Assembly: GCA_036571765.1 (NCBI GenBank)
Contig: BROE01000016.1
Location: 9,738,892 to 9,802,891, forward strand
Origin: Plecoglossus altivelis
Lineage: Eukaryota; Chordata; Actinopteri; Osmeriformes; Plecoglossidae
Length of the DNA stretch: 64,000 nt
Direction: 5' to 3'
This document shows, piece after piece, positions 48,561 to 59,942 of the stretch (the stretch's first letter is position 1; each line of letters opens with the position of its first letter). A program made the translations under genes and the position numbers. Under the pieces are notes generated by a model. That model was not told the DNA's origin. It saw only the letters and a list, made by a program, of their open reading frames with translations, and did not search any database.

Positions 48561-51530
48561 CAGACCAGGTCAGCTGTGCCCGGGTCACTTTCCAGCTGCT
48601 GTAGTATCATGGACTTCAGAGCACTATACCTGGAGAAAAGAGAACAGACATATTGGCTGTTAGTCTCTTATATCCTCCTCTCTACAGAGCTGCAGCTTCC
48701 TGCAACACTACCTACTGTTCACCTTATAGTGTTGTGAGCTAGTTACAGAAGACAAGAGACTCACTTCCTGGTTAGTCTGGAGATCTCCCTCTCCTCCTCC
48801 TCTTTTAGTTTCACAACAAAACTGTCCAGAACAGGCATCTCAAACTTGATGTACTGGGCAACCTAGAGAAAGATCCATTCAGACTTGTTAGCATCCCAGT
48901 TGTACTTTCTAGTTATTTATTTACCTTCTACTAGTACCATGGTCCCAACAATGACATTCTATAAGTATAGAGTTGCTGCAGGAGCCCATTGTTACAACAG
49001 ACCCTAAACAGGAAGTCGCTCTTACTCAGCTATCTAAAAATACCTAGTCTATTGGTGCAGTGTGTTGCAGAATAGTCTAAATATATTCCGACAAAACAAC
49101 AAAATGGAGGTTGTGTTGACTGAGAATGTAGTGGTGTTGGAGAGATGGAGAGCACTCACATCGTACGTGACCTCCTCCCCTAGGTCTGACTCCATGATGA
49201 AGATCTTAGATATCTTCTCACAGGGGCCATATAGAACACGGGACACCAGAGGGTACTCACTGTCTCTCAGCTGGCTTCGCTCTGAAAGACCAAGTGCAAT
49301 CTATGACATCAACACACACTCACACACCTGTGCTTACCGCACTGACACATATTGTGACACACTTGTATTGACGGTTCACTCAGAGACACACTCACACACA
49401 TATATACAGTTCACACACCCACACACATGCATAAACATGTGGAGAACACATGCATGAATTATGCAGACACTAACACATCCTACCTCCAGTCTCGTGCACC
49501 ATGTAGAGAACAAATTCCTCAGCTTTATTTTCCACCTACCAACACACAAAACTGGTATAAGCACTTGTAGTACTCAGTGTGGGATCATGTCCTCCAAGCA
49601 TTGTGACCATAAAGCACTGGCCTGACCCCTGACCCCTGGCCTCACCCTGAACTTGTGTAGCAGCAGGTTGAGGACCTGGACAGTTGTCATGGTGCTGTTG
49701 ACCCGTACGTTGGTAACCGATCCAAAGGCTGGTGTAAACACAGATGTCTGAGGGGAATCAAAAGAACACACACACTTGATGAATGTCAAAGTATCACAGG
49801 AAAGAGCACATTCAGTAGCAGCATCTGGTCAGAGATGCTGGGTGGGTGTAAGGGCTGAAGGGGTGTGTGTGTGTGTGTGTGTGTGTGGGGGGGGGGGGGG
49901 TCAGGACACCTTGATCATTAACTGCAGGAAACTCCAAAGGAAAAATCTGGTGCTCAGCCCTTTAGAAGCACATCTTAGTGTCCCTGATAACACGTGCTCT
50001 CACACTCACGCTCTCTATCTCCTGCTCTCCCCACACACGCACATAAACATAAACACGCGCACGCACCCAATGTCCTGGAACGTTGGGGTCAGTGTGGGGC
50101 TGGGAGATGTACGGTACAGGACAGTAATAAGCAGACCAGAGGACAGGCTATTGTGAAGCACTCATCATTCTCCCAGTCCCATCCGCCCAGGAAGCCCCAG
50201 CCTCTCTGCACCTGGTCGTGTGTCAGCAACCGAGAGAGCTACACCAACGTGTGTGTGTCTAGTGCGCGTGCTACCTTGTGGTTGTAGAAGTGTCCGTTGA
50301 TGGAGTAACGGTGTGTGCGGAGGCGCTGCATGTCCTTGGCGCTGTGACTCTTGCCCCTCCTCCTCAGCACTCCCACGAAGGAGGCGTCGCTCCTGGTCCG
50401 CAGCAGCTGGGGCACCTCCTCCTCCACCTCCTCCTCTCGCTGCTCTTCCGCACCCGCGCTACCACCCGCTACCAAAACACACACCCACACAGTTTTGTTT
50501 GCCGGCTCATGCAGCATATCAGTTTCAACAGTTGAGGCATTTAGAACCGGACTCATTTGTGCTGATGTTTCAGATAACGATGATCAAAATGATGATCAGA
50601 TGACTGTCAGATGAAATGGTCTTTTATTGATGTATCACCCTTTGGGCCATTCATCAACTGACTCAGACTTGGTGTTCATCCTGCGTGCGTTTAATAGCAG
50701 TTACATGGTCAATTAGACTACAATGTCTCATTTAAGGTTTTTGAAAGACAGACCTATTTAACAAAACTTTCTATGATATCCCCTTTTGGTAGTACATACA
50801 AAGCCATAGCCTTTGTCATCAATGGTCAATATTCAACAATAGACTTGAGGGTATAGCTCAGTGACTACTAGAGCATTTACATAAAAAGCAAGATGTACCA
50901 TGTTCAATTCCTTTTGGATAAAAGTGTGTCATCATAATCTGGATAGGATTCAACTCGTATCAGATCTAAGTAATCTGCCACCTGACATGGCTGGCAGAGT
51001 ACGATCACCTGTGTGTGTGTGTGAGCACATGTAAGTGATTCACCTCAGATGTAATCTCAGATCTCAATAATCTGGTGTCTGGTGCCGCGTGTGTGTGTAT
51101 GCACATGTGAGTACTCACCGGTCAAGGCTGGCCCGTTACTTCGGCCCAGTAAGTTGTTGTTGGACTCTGAAGATGTTTGCATTGAAAGTGGGGATCTCTC
51201 ATTCCTGCAAAACAGCACTACGTTCAGGCACTCAAACTGTCACGATGGTCAAAACTATAGTAACAAAATATTGACTTGGCCAATTTGTAGGGGTTATTTA
51301 TACAGTATATGTACAGTTACATATATACACATATAACCTTTCATTTATAAGGTTGGGAATCTAGCCTAAACACTAAGAGTAGGACAGCTGCTGTCTCACA
51401 TGTTTTTATTCTAGAATAATCTTCTAGTGTTACCTTGAATCCTCCCTAATCTGGTACACGTGTAGGAGGAGACAAAGCAAAGGAGGGGGAGGAGCACTAA
51501 AGTCTACTATGAGGAACACACACCCACACA

Positions 51531-51589
<59 letters not shown>

Positions 51590-53452
51590 GTAAAACCAAA
51601 CACAATAAAAGACCAAATGTCTTCCACAAATGAAAATAACAGAGAGGCTGTGGTCAAGTGTGTGTGCGCATGTATGTATGTGTGAGTGAGTGTGTATGTG
51701 TGTTTGTGAGTGTGTATGTGTGAGTTGACGGTATACCTGTTGACTCCTGGGCTGCCGTAGCAGAATCGTTCATTGTCATCATGCATCTGAAGGCGGATGG
51801 GTCTACGAAGACCCCAGTAGATGTTCAGCAAACCTTCAAGAATCAGCTCCCCATCTTCCTACACACACACACACACAAAAATAATAATCCAGAGTATTCC
51901 AGTATCAGGGGGATATCCTGCTTGGTGGGGAGCCAGCAGCTTCAGTGTGTAGCGTACGTGCAGGGTGGGCTGCATCGCGGGCCTTAGATCAGCCCTCAGG
52001 TCTGGGAGGGACGGGGTCCGGAGGCTAACCTGCCCCGCTGTCCAGAGCTGAGGTCATGTCCGAGAGGAGCGGCCGCCATGACTCACGCCTCCCGTGTGCT
52101 GCTGCGGGGCACGTACGAGATGCGGCTGCCTCCCGTATGGAACGCAGGCACGCCTGTTAGGCAGGGACGCGTCATGGAACTTTTCATCCAGTCACAATGA
52201 AGACCAGTCCAACACCAGCTGAGGGCCCACCTTGGCTGGGTGTCTTTATATGATCTTAACATGAGGTAGTTATTATTATTAACAGGCAGTATTATAAGGA
52301 GAGCACTAAAGTGGCAGGGGCTAGGACGCTAACCCACCTGGGATCTGGTCTGATCCCAAAAGTCTCAAGAACCAGAAAGCTTCTGTTTCCTGAGTCAAAC
52401 TGCAAAGTCTTGCTGTACCTACGTGTCTCCAGAAATGTGAGGCCCTTAAGAAGCAGCACTGTTGCCATTAATGACCACAGCCAGGGTACAACTCCTGTTT
52501 TATATACACAGCAACTTCCATGGAAGTTCTGTTCTGTTTGGAATGACAAAGTAGCCATTGAAAGAGCTTCGCTGGGACTTCATCCAGGCTCAGAAAACAC
52601 TAGAGAAGCTAGTCTCCAACTAGTAGCTCCAAGCCCACCCAGCTGTTCTTTTAACACTTCTCATAACACTATCAGCTCTCTCATCACCACATCGAACTCC
52701 CCTGATTTCACTTGAATTTCTCACCCAGCAAACCTCAGGAAAAACCCTCAGATGTGGCTTGTTAATAGGTCACACACACATTGCATGTACACACATGCTT
52801 TCACAAGTGCTTACAACTACCCACACACATGCACCCTGACACACACACACACAGAGCAGGTGGCGAAGTAAACTGCAATGTGCTTAAAGGCTAAGAAAAA
52901 GCTCCTGGGTGAGTCAAGATGGAAAGACAGTCATGTGCTCAGCCACGGGCCTGATAACAGGTCACGTAGGATCAACGTCCTGCCTGTTTCCTCCAAGGGT
53001 TGTTCATGTTCAGTCCAAATTATTGAGGATGTTGGAATTTGTCATGATATTTCTTATCATTCCATTGATGTGGGCGCTATGGGTGACATAACATGAAAAG
53101 GTTCAATCCTATAAATAAAGTGGTATTTTCTGGAATGAATCAAACCCCTTCAGAGCATCTAATGAGGCAAAGTGTCCCTAATAACCAATTCAACTGTTAT
53201 ACAAGATCAGGAAGACAAAGGTCAGGACCAAATCAAGTCATTTGTTTTTAGGGATTTTTATGTGATTTTTTTTTGAAGACAGTGTGTAATCCAGTTGTGA
53301 GTGTACAGCTGCGTGAAATGTGTGTGTGTGTCTATGTATTTGTGTGGATTGGTATTATGTGTGTGCTCCCAAGGCCTCATTGTTAAGAAATGTAAACAGC
53401 CAAAGCAGCTGCACCACTGAACCTTGGTAACCTACCACTCCTGAGTTTCCTG

Positions 53453-53492
<40 letters not shown>

Positions 53493-56389
53493 GTACCCTC
53501 CTCCCTCTACACACACATACCACACACACCCACAGTTACTCCCTCAGCAAGGTCAACAGGGGGCTATATTTAGCAGCCTCAGCCTTGGCTTAGTCCTCAT
53601 TGCTGTGTGTTCATATAAAAGCTCCTATCAGTCACCCGAGCTGTGCATTCACACACGCGCCACCTGGCAGAGCTCTGATCGGCAGCACACAACACAGCCC
53701 TACTGCTGCTCCTGAAGACAGAGATTCACTGAAACACAGAGGGACTAGTCAGTTATCTGGACCATTAAAACAAAAGGTGAGTTTACTTTTCCGAAACTGG
53801 ATAACAGACCAGTAGAAGAATTCAGAAAAAGAACATTTCGTAATTTTTGACTATAGTATTTTAAGTTTGAAATGGTCTTCATTCTCTCTCATGTAATGTT
53901 TAATGTATAGTCAAAAATAGACTCTTTAGTAGTTTGTTAAACTTAAGGCTGTATGAGCTTTTAAACATTGTATGTCAGCTACATATGCTGTCTGAAGCCT
54001 TGAATTTCATACAACTTAATTGGTAATATTGAGCTTGAGCTCAACTGTGAGGTGTGTTTTCCACACCAGTAAAAAACAGCCTCTCTCTAACTGTCCGCTC
54101 TCTCCCTCCTGTCTTTGTGTCACAGAATGAAGCACAGACGGCTACTCCTGTCTCTGGACCTGCTGCCCACCATCGCAGAGACCCTGGAGGATTCAGCTTC
54201 CTTGGGTGTCTCTACCCATCCCACCACCACGTCATCCTCCTCTTCCTCCTCTTCTTCCTCCTGTTCACAGTCCCAGGATGAATACATGAGCAGCATACAG
54301 GCTCTGGCCTCCTGCCCTGTGCTTTCTTCTACTTGTGGACCAGTCAGGTTCCAGAAAGTTCCTACCATCCGTCTGTTCTCCAAACCCCAGGGAAGACACT
54401 CTAATTCAGCTTCGCTGCCCTGTGCGAATCCCCACATGCACCGGACTTCCAGAGCCTCTGGTTTCTGTCTAGAAAGGCCTGAGGAGATGACACCGTGGCA
54501 GGGCAGAGGAAGGGGCACAGGGGACCCGGTGGACTGGCTGTTTGGACAGCCACAGACTCTGAGAAGGACCTGTGGAGAGCCGTGCGTGAGTCCGACTCTG
54601 GCCTCTACTCTGTGGGTGCTGTGATGGAGAGCCGGGACCTTAAACAAAGCGAGTCCTCATAAACTGTTAGTCTGAGCGGACATCTCTCAGTATTACATGT
54701 CCAGACATTAGGAAGGAAGGGTCTTCCTTCCAAGGAGAGGCGGTGCAGTTAACCTGTCACCTGGAATGGGAGGGGCTTGGTGAAGAAACTGGAGCCTATG
54801 CATGACTGGAAGATAGAACTGGACTTAGCTGGAGCAGATGAGTCTCTAATATCCACTATGAGCAGGAGTTGTATTTATTTGGTTTGCACTAGACCTTGGT
54901 GTTTTCGTTTACATTCTTCAACTATGTTATTTTGTTAATATTTTCCAATTTTGTAATAAACATTTTCAAAAGTTATATCGCTTGGCTTTTCTGTGCTATA
55001 ATTGTAAATACTATAGGAATTATGACAGGGGACCTCAAATACACCACTTGAAATATAATGAAATGTTCATTATGTTCATAATGAAATGAACTGTTCAAGT
55101 TAACATATATTATATAACAATAATATCTAAAGTTTAATTCCAATAATTACCATATTATTTATTATTATTATTCAGTAATAATAATCCACGAACTCAACTG
55201 AAGTTGTTGAACAGAGATTTTGACAGAGCCCAGGCAGAATCATAGTGTAGGTAGAGGGAACAAGGACCAAGAAGACAGAATCATAGTTCAATGCTGCCCT
55301 CTAGCGGTATTTGGAAGTGCTTGTAATGTGCTGCAGTTCTCAAAGATAACCTAAAGAGGGGGCTGCATGCCTGCATTGTGCTTAGAAAATGTAATCACAA
55401 AAGGTTGAGGACATGCTGTATAACCGCATGGCTAGAGCGATGGAATTGAGTACAATCATTGTCACCAAAAATGAAAGTTTTACCGGTGTGTTTTACAGTA
55501 CTGTAAAGCTGTGTTAGAGCACAGTACCGTACGGCTGTGTTAGAGCACAGTACCGTACGGCTGTGTTAGAGCACAGTACCGTACAGCTGTGTTAGAGCAC
55601 AATACCGTACAGCTGTGTTAGAGTAGAGGATATTGGTGCTGTGCTTTCTGCTTAGATGATGTAAGTCACCTGAAAACCTGAAAGATAGTCCTCAATGCTC
55701 ACACAGGATACCCCTCCCATATGCACCGTGGGAAGCACACCTTATCCGTCTGTGTCTCTCTCTTTGTGTCTATCTGTGTGTGTTTGTGTCTACATGAGTC
55801 AGTCCCATGATATCCTTCGGGGGTTGGCTGACTCACAGGAGTTCTTAGTTACACTGCGGTCAACTTGCAGCACCACCTGACTGACACAAGCTCACAACCA
55901 GAAACTCACAAAAGCGTAAAGCAACAGCAAGCTGTGTAAAGAGAGGGAGGGGGGAGGGGGGGGACTGTCTTTCCCACAACTCTCTTCGTGACTCAAGGAA
56001 CAATTAGCGACTAGGTCCTGTCGCTGCTGCAACTGAGTTACCAACATTTAAACTAGCATGTCAGTCCAGTGTCTGAAATATGTAAGTAATTGATATGAAT
56101 CGGTCATTTGGTATTGGAATAAACACTCATTATTCTACATGCCGCCGTTTTAGTATCACTCGGCCTGACATGGTTTAAACCCAATGCAAATGCACACCAA
56201 ATGAGCCTTGGTTCTAGTAGTGAAACGGGGTAAGACTCCCATGAGGGGGAGGGGGCATCTCTGTCTCTCTGCTGGACTCACATTGCTGGGGGTCAAGAGC
56301 TCTGTTGTTCCTCATCCTGGTTCTTGACCTTACTCTGCCATCCGTTCTATACAACTGAGCAAGGTCATGCACGTTTCTGTGCTGCTACA

Positions 56390-56421
<32 letters not shown>

Positions 56422-58040
56422 CACACACACCTTTAAGCATTTGGTCAGTGGACTGAAGCATCTGTCATGTTCAGTGACCAATCCTGTGGCCTGTGGTCTG
56501 TCTATGGATGCTTCTGGGTGTCTGTGTCTTTGTATGTCTTTGTCTCACTTACAGGTCAATGCTATGTTCTCAAATCAGACACACCCCTTGCTGGTGTGTG
56601 ATGATGCGTGACTGCGTGTGCATGTGCGTGCCTGTGTAGATATGTCACATCTCTCTGGTTAGTACCCAATTCCCGGAAAGTCCCCCAGAGCAATGACCCA
56701 ATATGCTGTCTAGATGTACACACATACACACACTTTATCACACACACACACACGCGCACACACACACACACCCCCACAGCAACTACGACCCTCACTCTCT
56801 GTCTGGTTAACCATTTTTACATACAGTAAGGGGAAACTCCAGACCACACAGTCCAATTTACTGTAGGTCCAAAAACCTCAGATCCTCATCATCTGTTTGT
56901 ACCATCCACCAGAGCCATATCGCACCACCTTAGGGTTCTAACTCGTAGCTCATACAAACACATGCCTTTCTCCCAAAGCTGCATTGCTCTCATATTGCTG
57001 TGCTGCATAGGTACGTTTCTCAACTCAAAAAGAAGCGCTGATCACAGTAGCAGTTAAACTTTCACTGTTTACTTAACTCCTGTGGATGCAGTTGTTTTTC
57101 CTGAAATTCCACTTTCAATTTCTGAACCTCACTGTAGCTCAATTAACCTGGCACTTTCAGTTCCCACGCACATGCTCTCCCGCTATGTTTTAGGAATACA
57201 GAGTCTGTGTGTTCGAACTGCACTATTTTATATATTTTAAATATTATATATGTGCCCTTCTGGTCCTAGACCATTTACTATACTGATTATATGCACTATA
57301 CAAGTGTCTGCTAAATGAATCAAATGTCATGTTTATCATCAGTAACAACCATAGATGATGGGATTAACCAGTCAGGGGAGCCAAGACACTAAACCGCTGA
57401 GAGACGCAGACACAGTCATTTCACCAAACACTTGTGAAACTGGCCACAGTTATTTTTTCAACACCACACTGGCTGGAAGACACCGGAAGCTCATTCATAA
57501 ACAGCCAACCAAAAGCGTTTCCAGAACATTCCATGAGGTTTTTGGGGTCAAGTAGCTCTGATTCCTCTTACCTCTCTAGCTCGCAGCTGGAAGCTTTTGC
57601 CCTCATGGTAACAGTTGTAGGTCCTCAGAAGACTAAGGACATCTGACCTGGACAGAGACACATAGCACAAAACATTAGCACACAAACAAGAGCACTGGGA
57701 TCACCATTCCAGAAAGTCTACAGCTAATTAATGATTCTACCAACATCCTCCAAATGCAAATATCTACAACCAGGGTCATTCACATAAATGTTTGGCCCCA
57801 TGAAAAGATATTCCACTGGGTAGCCTTCAAATGTGTGTTGATTGGTGACCATGTGAGCCACATCCTTCCAGACTTCTATTAAAGCCCTTGAACCTTTCCT
57901 CCTTCGGTTCACAACACTAGGAAGTGCATTCAACCTGGAGCAGTGAAGTAAAGATGAGCTGTAAACACTTGACAGCACCAGACTCACTTCGGAATGATCT
58001 TCTCCTGGTTTAATTTCACAAACATCTGGCCAGCAGCCAT
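48560..58040 (-). CDS. rassf4: Ras association domain family member 4
   Basis: Adaptor that binds active Ras through an RA domain and Hippo-type partners through a SARAH helix. Ten coding exons: 58040-57988, 57647-57572, 51858-51737, 51204-51119, 50468-50275, 49747-49646, 49535-49484, 49281-49160, 48862-48765 and 48629-48560. They join in frame to 324 residues (human RASSF4 321). Key blocks are LLRTYNCYHEGKSFQLR, LLNIYWGLRRPIRLQMHDDN, RTRSDASF, the RA domain from YSINGHFYNHK to IFIMESD, and the C-terminal SARAH region from EMPVLDSFV to LQQLE. The residues HEGKSFQLR, RVNSTMTT and DSFVxKLKEEEEREI favour RASSF4 over RASSF2. A 5' noncoding exon is expected, because an acceptor CCCCAG lies just before the start. 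Intron 2 (about 5.7 kb) contains depp1 on the opposite strand, the same nesting as in human. Minus-strand AATAAA is at 48126-48121. Confidence 0.95.
49864..49900 (+). repeat. (GT)n followed by poly-G
   Basis: GT run ending in about 14 consecutive G, inside a rassf4 intron. Confidence 0.93.
50846..50945 (+). mobile_element. tRNA-derived SINE fragment
   Basis: Begins GGGTATAGCTCAGTG (A box), continues TAGAGCATTTAC and includes a B-box-like GTTCAATTCC. It then runs into TTTTGGATAAAAGTGTGTC, the usual fish SINE tail. It lies in a rassf4 intron. The same family as the element near 18.4 kb, in the opposite orientation. Confidence 0.7.
51521..51587 (+). repeat. (CA)n microsatellite in rassf4
   Basis: Over 30 CA units with CCCA interruptions, between rassf4 coding exons 3 and 4. 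Confidence 0.96.
51950..52185. promoter_or_regulatory. CpG-dense patch in rassf4 intron 2
   Basis: Unlike the surrounding CA-rich intron, this stretch is GC-rich with many CpG dinucleotides, including GCGGCCGCC and several ACG/CGT. It lies just upstream (minus sense) of coding exon 3. It may be an alternative rassf4 promoter or an unmethylated regulatory island; no exon could be defined in it. Confidence 0.35.
53454..53484 (+). repeat. (CA)n microsatellite
   Basis: About 15 CA units some 130 bp upstream of the depp1 TATA box. Confidence 0.93.
53614..53620 (+). promoter_or_regulatory. TATA box of depp1
   Basis: TATAAAA, followed about 160 bp downstream by a donor (AAAAG before GTGAGT at 53777) that closes a noncoding first exon of roughly 53645-53776. 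Confidence 0.7.
54127..54624 (+). CDS. depp1: DEPP autophagy regulator 1
   Basis: Small stress- and FOXO-induced protein linked to peroxisomal/mitochondrial localisation and autophagy in mammals. The coding sequence is one exon just after an acceptor (CACAG at 54125), 165 residues. Conserved blocks are the N-terminal RRLLLSLDLLPTIAETLED, a DEYMSSIQALA segment near residue 56 and DPVDWLFGQPQ near residue 138, all matching human DEPP1. Between the first two is a run of ten serines from a TCC repeat (about 54235-54270). The C terminus is shorter than the 212-residue human protein and lacks its final block. The gene sits antisense inside rassf4 intron 2, as in human, with its own TATA box, 5' noncoding exon and AATAAA at 54955-54960. 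Function is inferred from the mammalian gene. Confidence 0.9.
   Translation: MKHRRLLLSLDLLPTIAETLEDSASLGVSTHPTTTSSSSSSSSSSCSQSQDEYMSSIQALASCPVLSSTCGPVRFQKVPTIRLFSKPQGRHSNSASLPCANPHMHRTSRASGFCLERPEEMTPWQGRGRGTGDPVDWLFGQPQTLRRTCGEPCVSPTLASTLWVL
54955..54960 (+). terminator. Polyadenylation signal of depp1
   Basis: AATAAA about 330 bp after the stop codon. Confidence 0.8.
55492..55625 (+). repeat. 26-bp minisatellite, five copies
   Basis: The GCTGTGTTAGAGCACAGTAC unit plus CGTACR recurs with starts at 55508, 55534, 55560, 55586 and 55612, an exact 26-bp period with few substitutions. Each unit contains the near-palindrome GTACCGTAC. It lies in rassf4 intron 2, downstream of depp1. Confidence 0.95.
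56389..56430 (+). repeat. (CACG)n/(CA)n microsatellite
   Basis: GCAC units grading into about nine CA units, in rassf4 intron 2. Confidence 0.93.
57240..57330 (+). mobile_element. SINE tail fragment
   Basis: The segment ending ACAAGTGTCTGCTAAATGAA is the characteristic 3' tail of fish tRNA-derived SINEs. The tRNA-like head is absent or unrecognisable. It lies in rassf4 intron 2. Confidence 0.5.
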
Positions 58041-58620
58041 CCTGACTGGTCCACAGCTGGGGAACACAACACAGTTATTGGAAATATTATGTCAAGAGTC
58101 AAACATGAATGGCATCTAAACAGTATGGCATTAATATTCCATGCACATTCGTTCCAAAAGGACACAGTCAGGACTTGTCCTGGGACCAGTTTCACTTTGA
58201 CTGTGCCCCTCTCTTTCAAAACCGGTGCATTGCGAAGAAATCACATGTCCTGAGAGACTGTGCCAACATAAATGACTATCAGGCTCCAGAGAATCACAAT
58301 ACCCTCTATCACAATGAAATAAGACATCAAACAAACAAACATAGGTATGGTCCATTCATAAAACATTTCAATAGCTTCAATCAACCACCAGCATCTCCTG
58401 GAAGGAAATCAGCACGTCTGCACTTGGCAGGTTGTTGTGGGGACTTTTGCTGCATTAAAAAGGCACCACAAAATGCCCCGTGGTGGACATGGCATTCTAA
58501 CCTTGGATAAAGTGGGGGGTGACCGGAGACATACTATTGTTGCAGTGGCCTTCAACAAAATTTGTCCTGGACAGCCATGATCCTAACATCCTGAAGAAAT
58601 ATTTTCAGAGCGAGAGAGTG

Positions 58621-58705
58621 GGGGAATTCCGGAGGGATTGGAAACTCCAGTATACAAGACAGAGTTTTGGGAGGTAAGAGGAGGAGCTTGCTTTTGGGTA
58701 TAAAA
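58621..58705 (+). promoter_or_regulatory. Chemokine gene promoter: kappaB motif and TATA box
   Basis: GGGGAATTCC at 58621-58630 fits the NF-kappaB consensus GGGRNNYYCC exactly, with a second partial match (GGAAACTCC) about 10 bp further on. TATAAAA at 58699-58705 lies about 50 bp before the chemokine start codon. The spacing suits an inducible chemokine promoter. Confidence 0.65.
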
Positions 58706-58751
58706 CAGCCCAGAGCAGCTGAGCTCAGCAGTCTGAAGCACAGCCCTCAGT

Positions 58752-59930
58752 ATGGAGTTCCAGTTCAACCTCTCTCTCATGCGTTTTGCTGCTCTGAGTC
58801 TCTGCTGTCTGCTGGTCACAGGTACGCCACATTCCATCCTTGTCTCTATTACTCATACTTTTTAAAATCTCTGTTGACTCATTTTTGTCTTCTTTCTCCT
58901 TCACTCTGTTACTGTCTGTTACAGACCATAACTTTCTCTGAAATGTCAAACTTTGTACCCATTCAAAGCCTCTTTAAGCATTTTGAACGGTATAATCCAG
59001 TGTCTAAATCACATGTGAAGACCTACGTTTTTATACTTTCCCTTGCATTTTGTGTGTTTACAGTGGATGATGCAGAGAGCACATATGTGCCAGGGAGGTG
59101 TAAATGCCCCAAAACACATATGACTGTCAGAAAACCTATGAAAGACTTTGTAGTGACCCTCAGTAATCCCATCTGTGACAACGATGAGATCATGTGAGTA
59201 CACATACGCACACATGCAGCTACAAGGTATACACTCTGCATTTACAGTCAAACACACGTGTGCATACATTTCAAGCATGCACACTGAAGCTAAATCTCCA
59301 AGTCTCTTGACATATTGAACGTTCTCGCTCTGAGTTCAAAAAGTGGGTGCTAATGTGCGTGTGTGTCTGTGTTTCAGTGTGGTTCTAAGGAACAGTGAAC
59401 AAATTTGTGTGAATCCGACAGGACGTCTGGGGAAACGACTGCTCCGTTGCTGGAAAAGGTGAGTGACACTGGTTGGCACACACATGCTGTATAGATACAC
59501 ACATATTAGAATTTACACTTAAAGTGTAATTTTTAAAATCAGATACACAATGTATAGCCACAATAGGCTTCAAGTTGACTAGACATACAGCTTGCAGCCA
59601 TGAAGACAAACAGATGCAGCACAAACACTAAGTTTCCAACTTTAGTGTCTAGTTGCAATGAATGTTTTGACTTCACTTTCACTTTCCCCTAATAATCTTG
59701 ATTGTCAGTGGACTGTTAAACGCCCCTTATGTAAACACTTGTGCAGTGAATTGTGTATTACAGTGAATTGTGTATTAAGTATGTGTGTATGTATGTGTGT
59801 ATGTATGTGTGTTCTCAGGGTTACTAAGAACCACCTGAACAAGGCGATGTGTCTAAAGAGGAGAAGGATTCAGGGCATTGGACAGAAGAAGAAGAAAAGA
59901 GGTCAAGCTAAAAGGCTGGCTGCATCCTGA
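58752..59930 (+). CDS. CXC-motif chemokine, ELR-negative, with long basic tail
   Basis: Secreted chemoattractant. Four exons, 58752-58821, 59064-59193, 59378-59458 and 59819-59930, with the usual CXC-chemokine intron phases, join to 130 residues. Exon 1 is a signal peptide (MEFQFNLSLMRFAALSLCCL). The mature protein has the CXC pair as CKC, without a preceding ELR, then NPIC and QICVNPTGRL for the other two core cysteines. Two extra cysteines follow (LLRCW, KAMC), giving six, and a strongly basic C-terminal tail (IQGIGQKKKKRGQAKR). The gene lies beside rassf4/depp1, where mammals have CXCL12, but the protein lacks CXCL12 features. It is closer in style to CXCL9-11 or CXCL13-type chemokines, and orthology is not resolved. 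A TATA box precedes it and AATAAA is at 60698-60703. Confidence 0.88.
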
Positions 59931-59942
59931 GACTCCAGAAGC

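Noticed and set aside
50846..50945. Possible tRNA gene
   Set aside because: A and B boxes are recognisable but the stems do not pair, and a SINE tail follows; a retroposon fragment.
55492..55625. 26-bp repeats considered as CRISPR or attachment sites
   Set aside because: Head-to-tail without spacers in a vertebrate intron; a minisatellite.
48560..58040. rassf2, which neighbours PRNP in human and so might accompany sprn
   Set aside because: Diagnostic residues and the nested depp1 both favour rassf4.
58752..59930. cxcl12 orthologue, suggested by position next to rassf4
   Set aside because: The CXC pair is CKC in an unrelated context, and CXCL12-specific N-terminal residues are absent.
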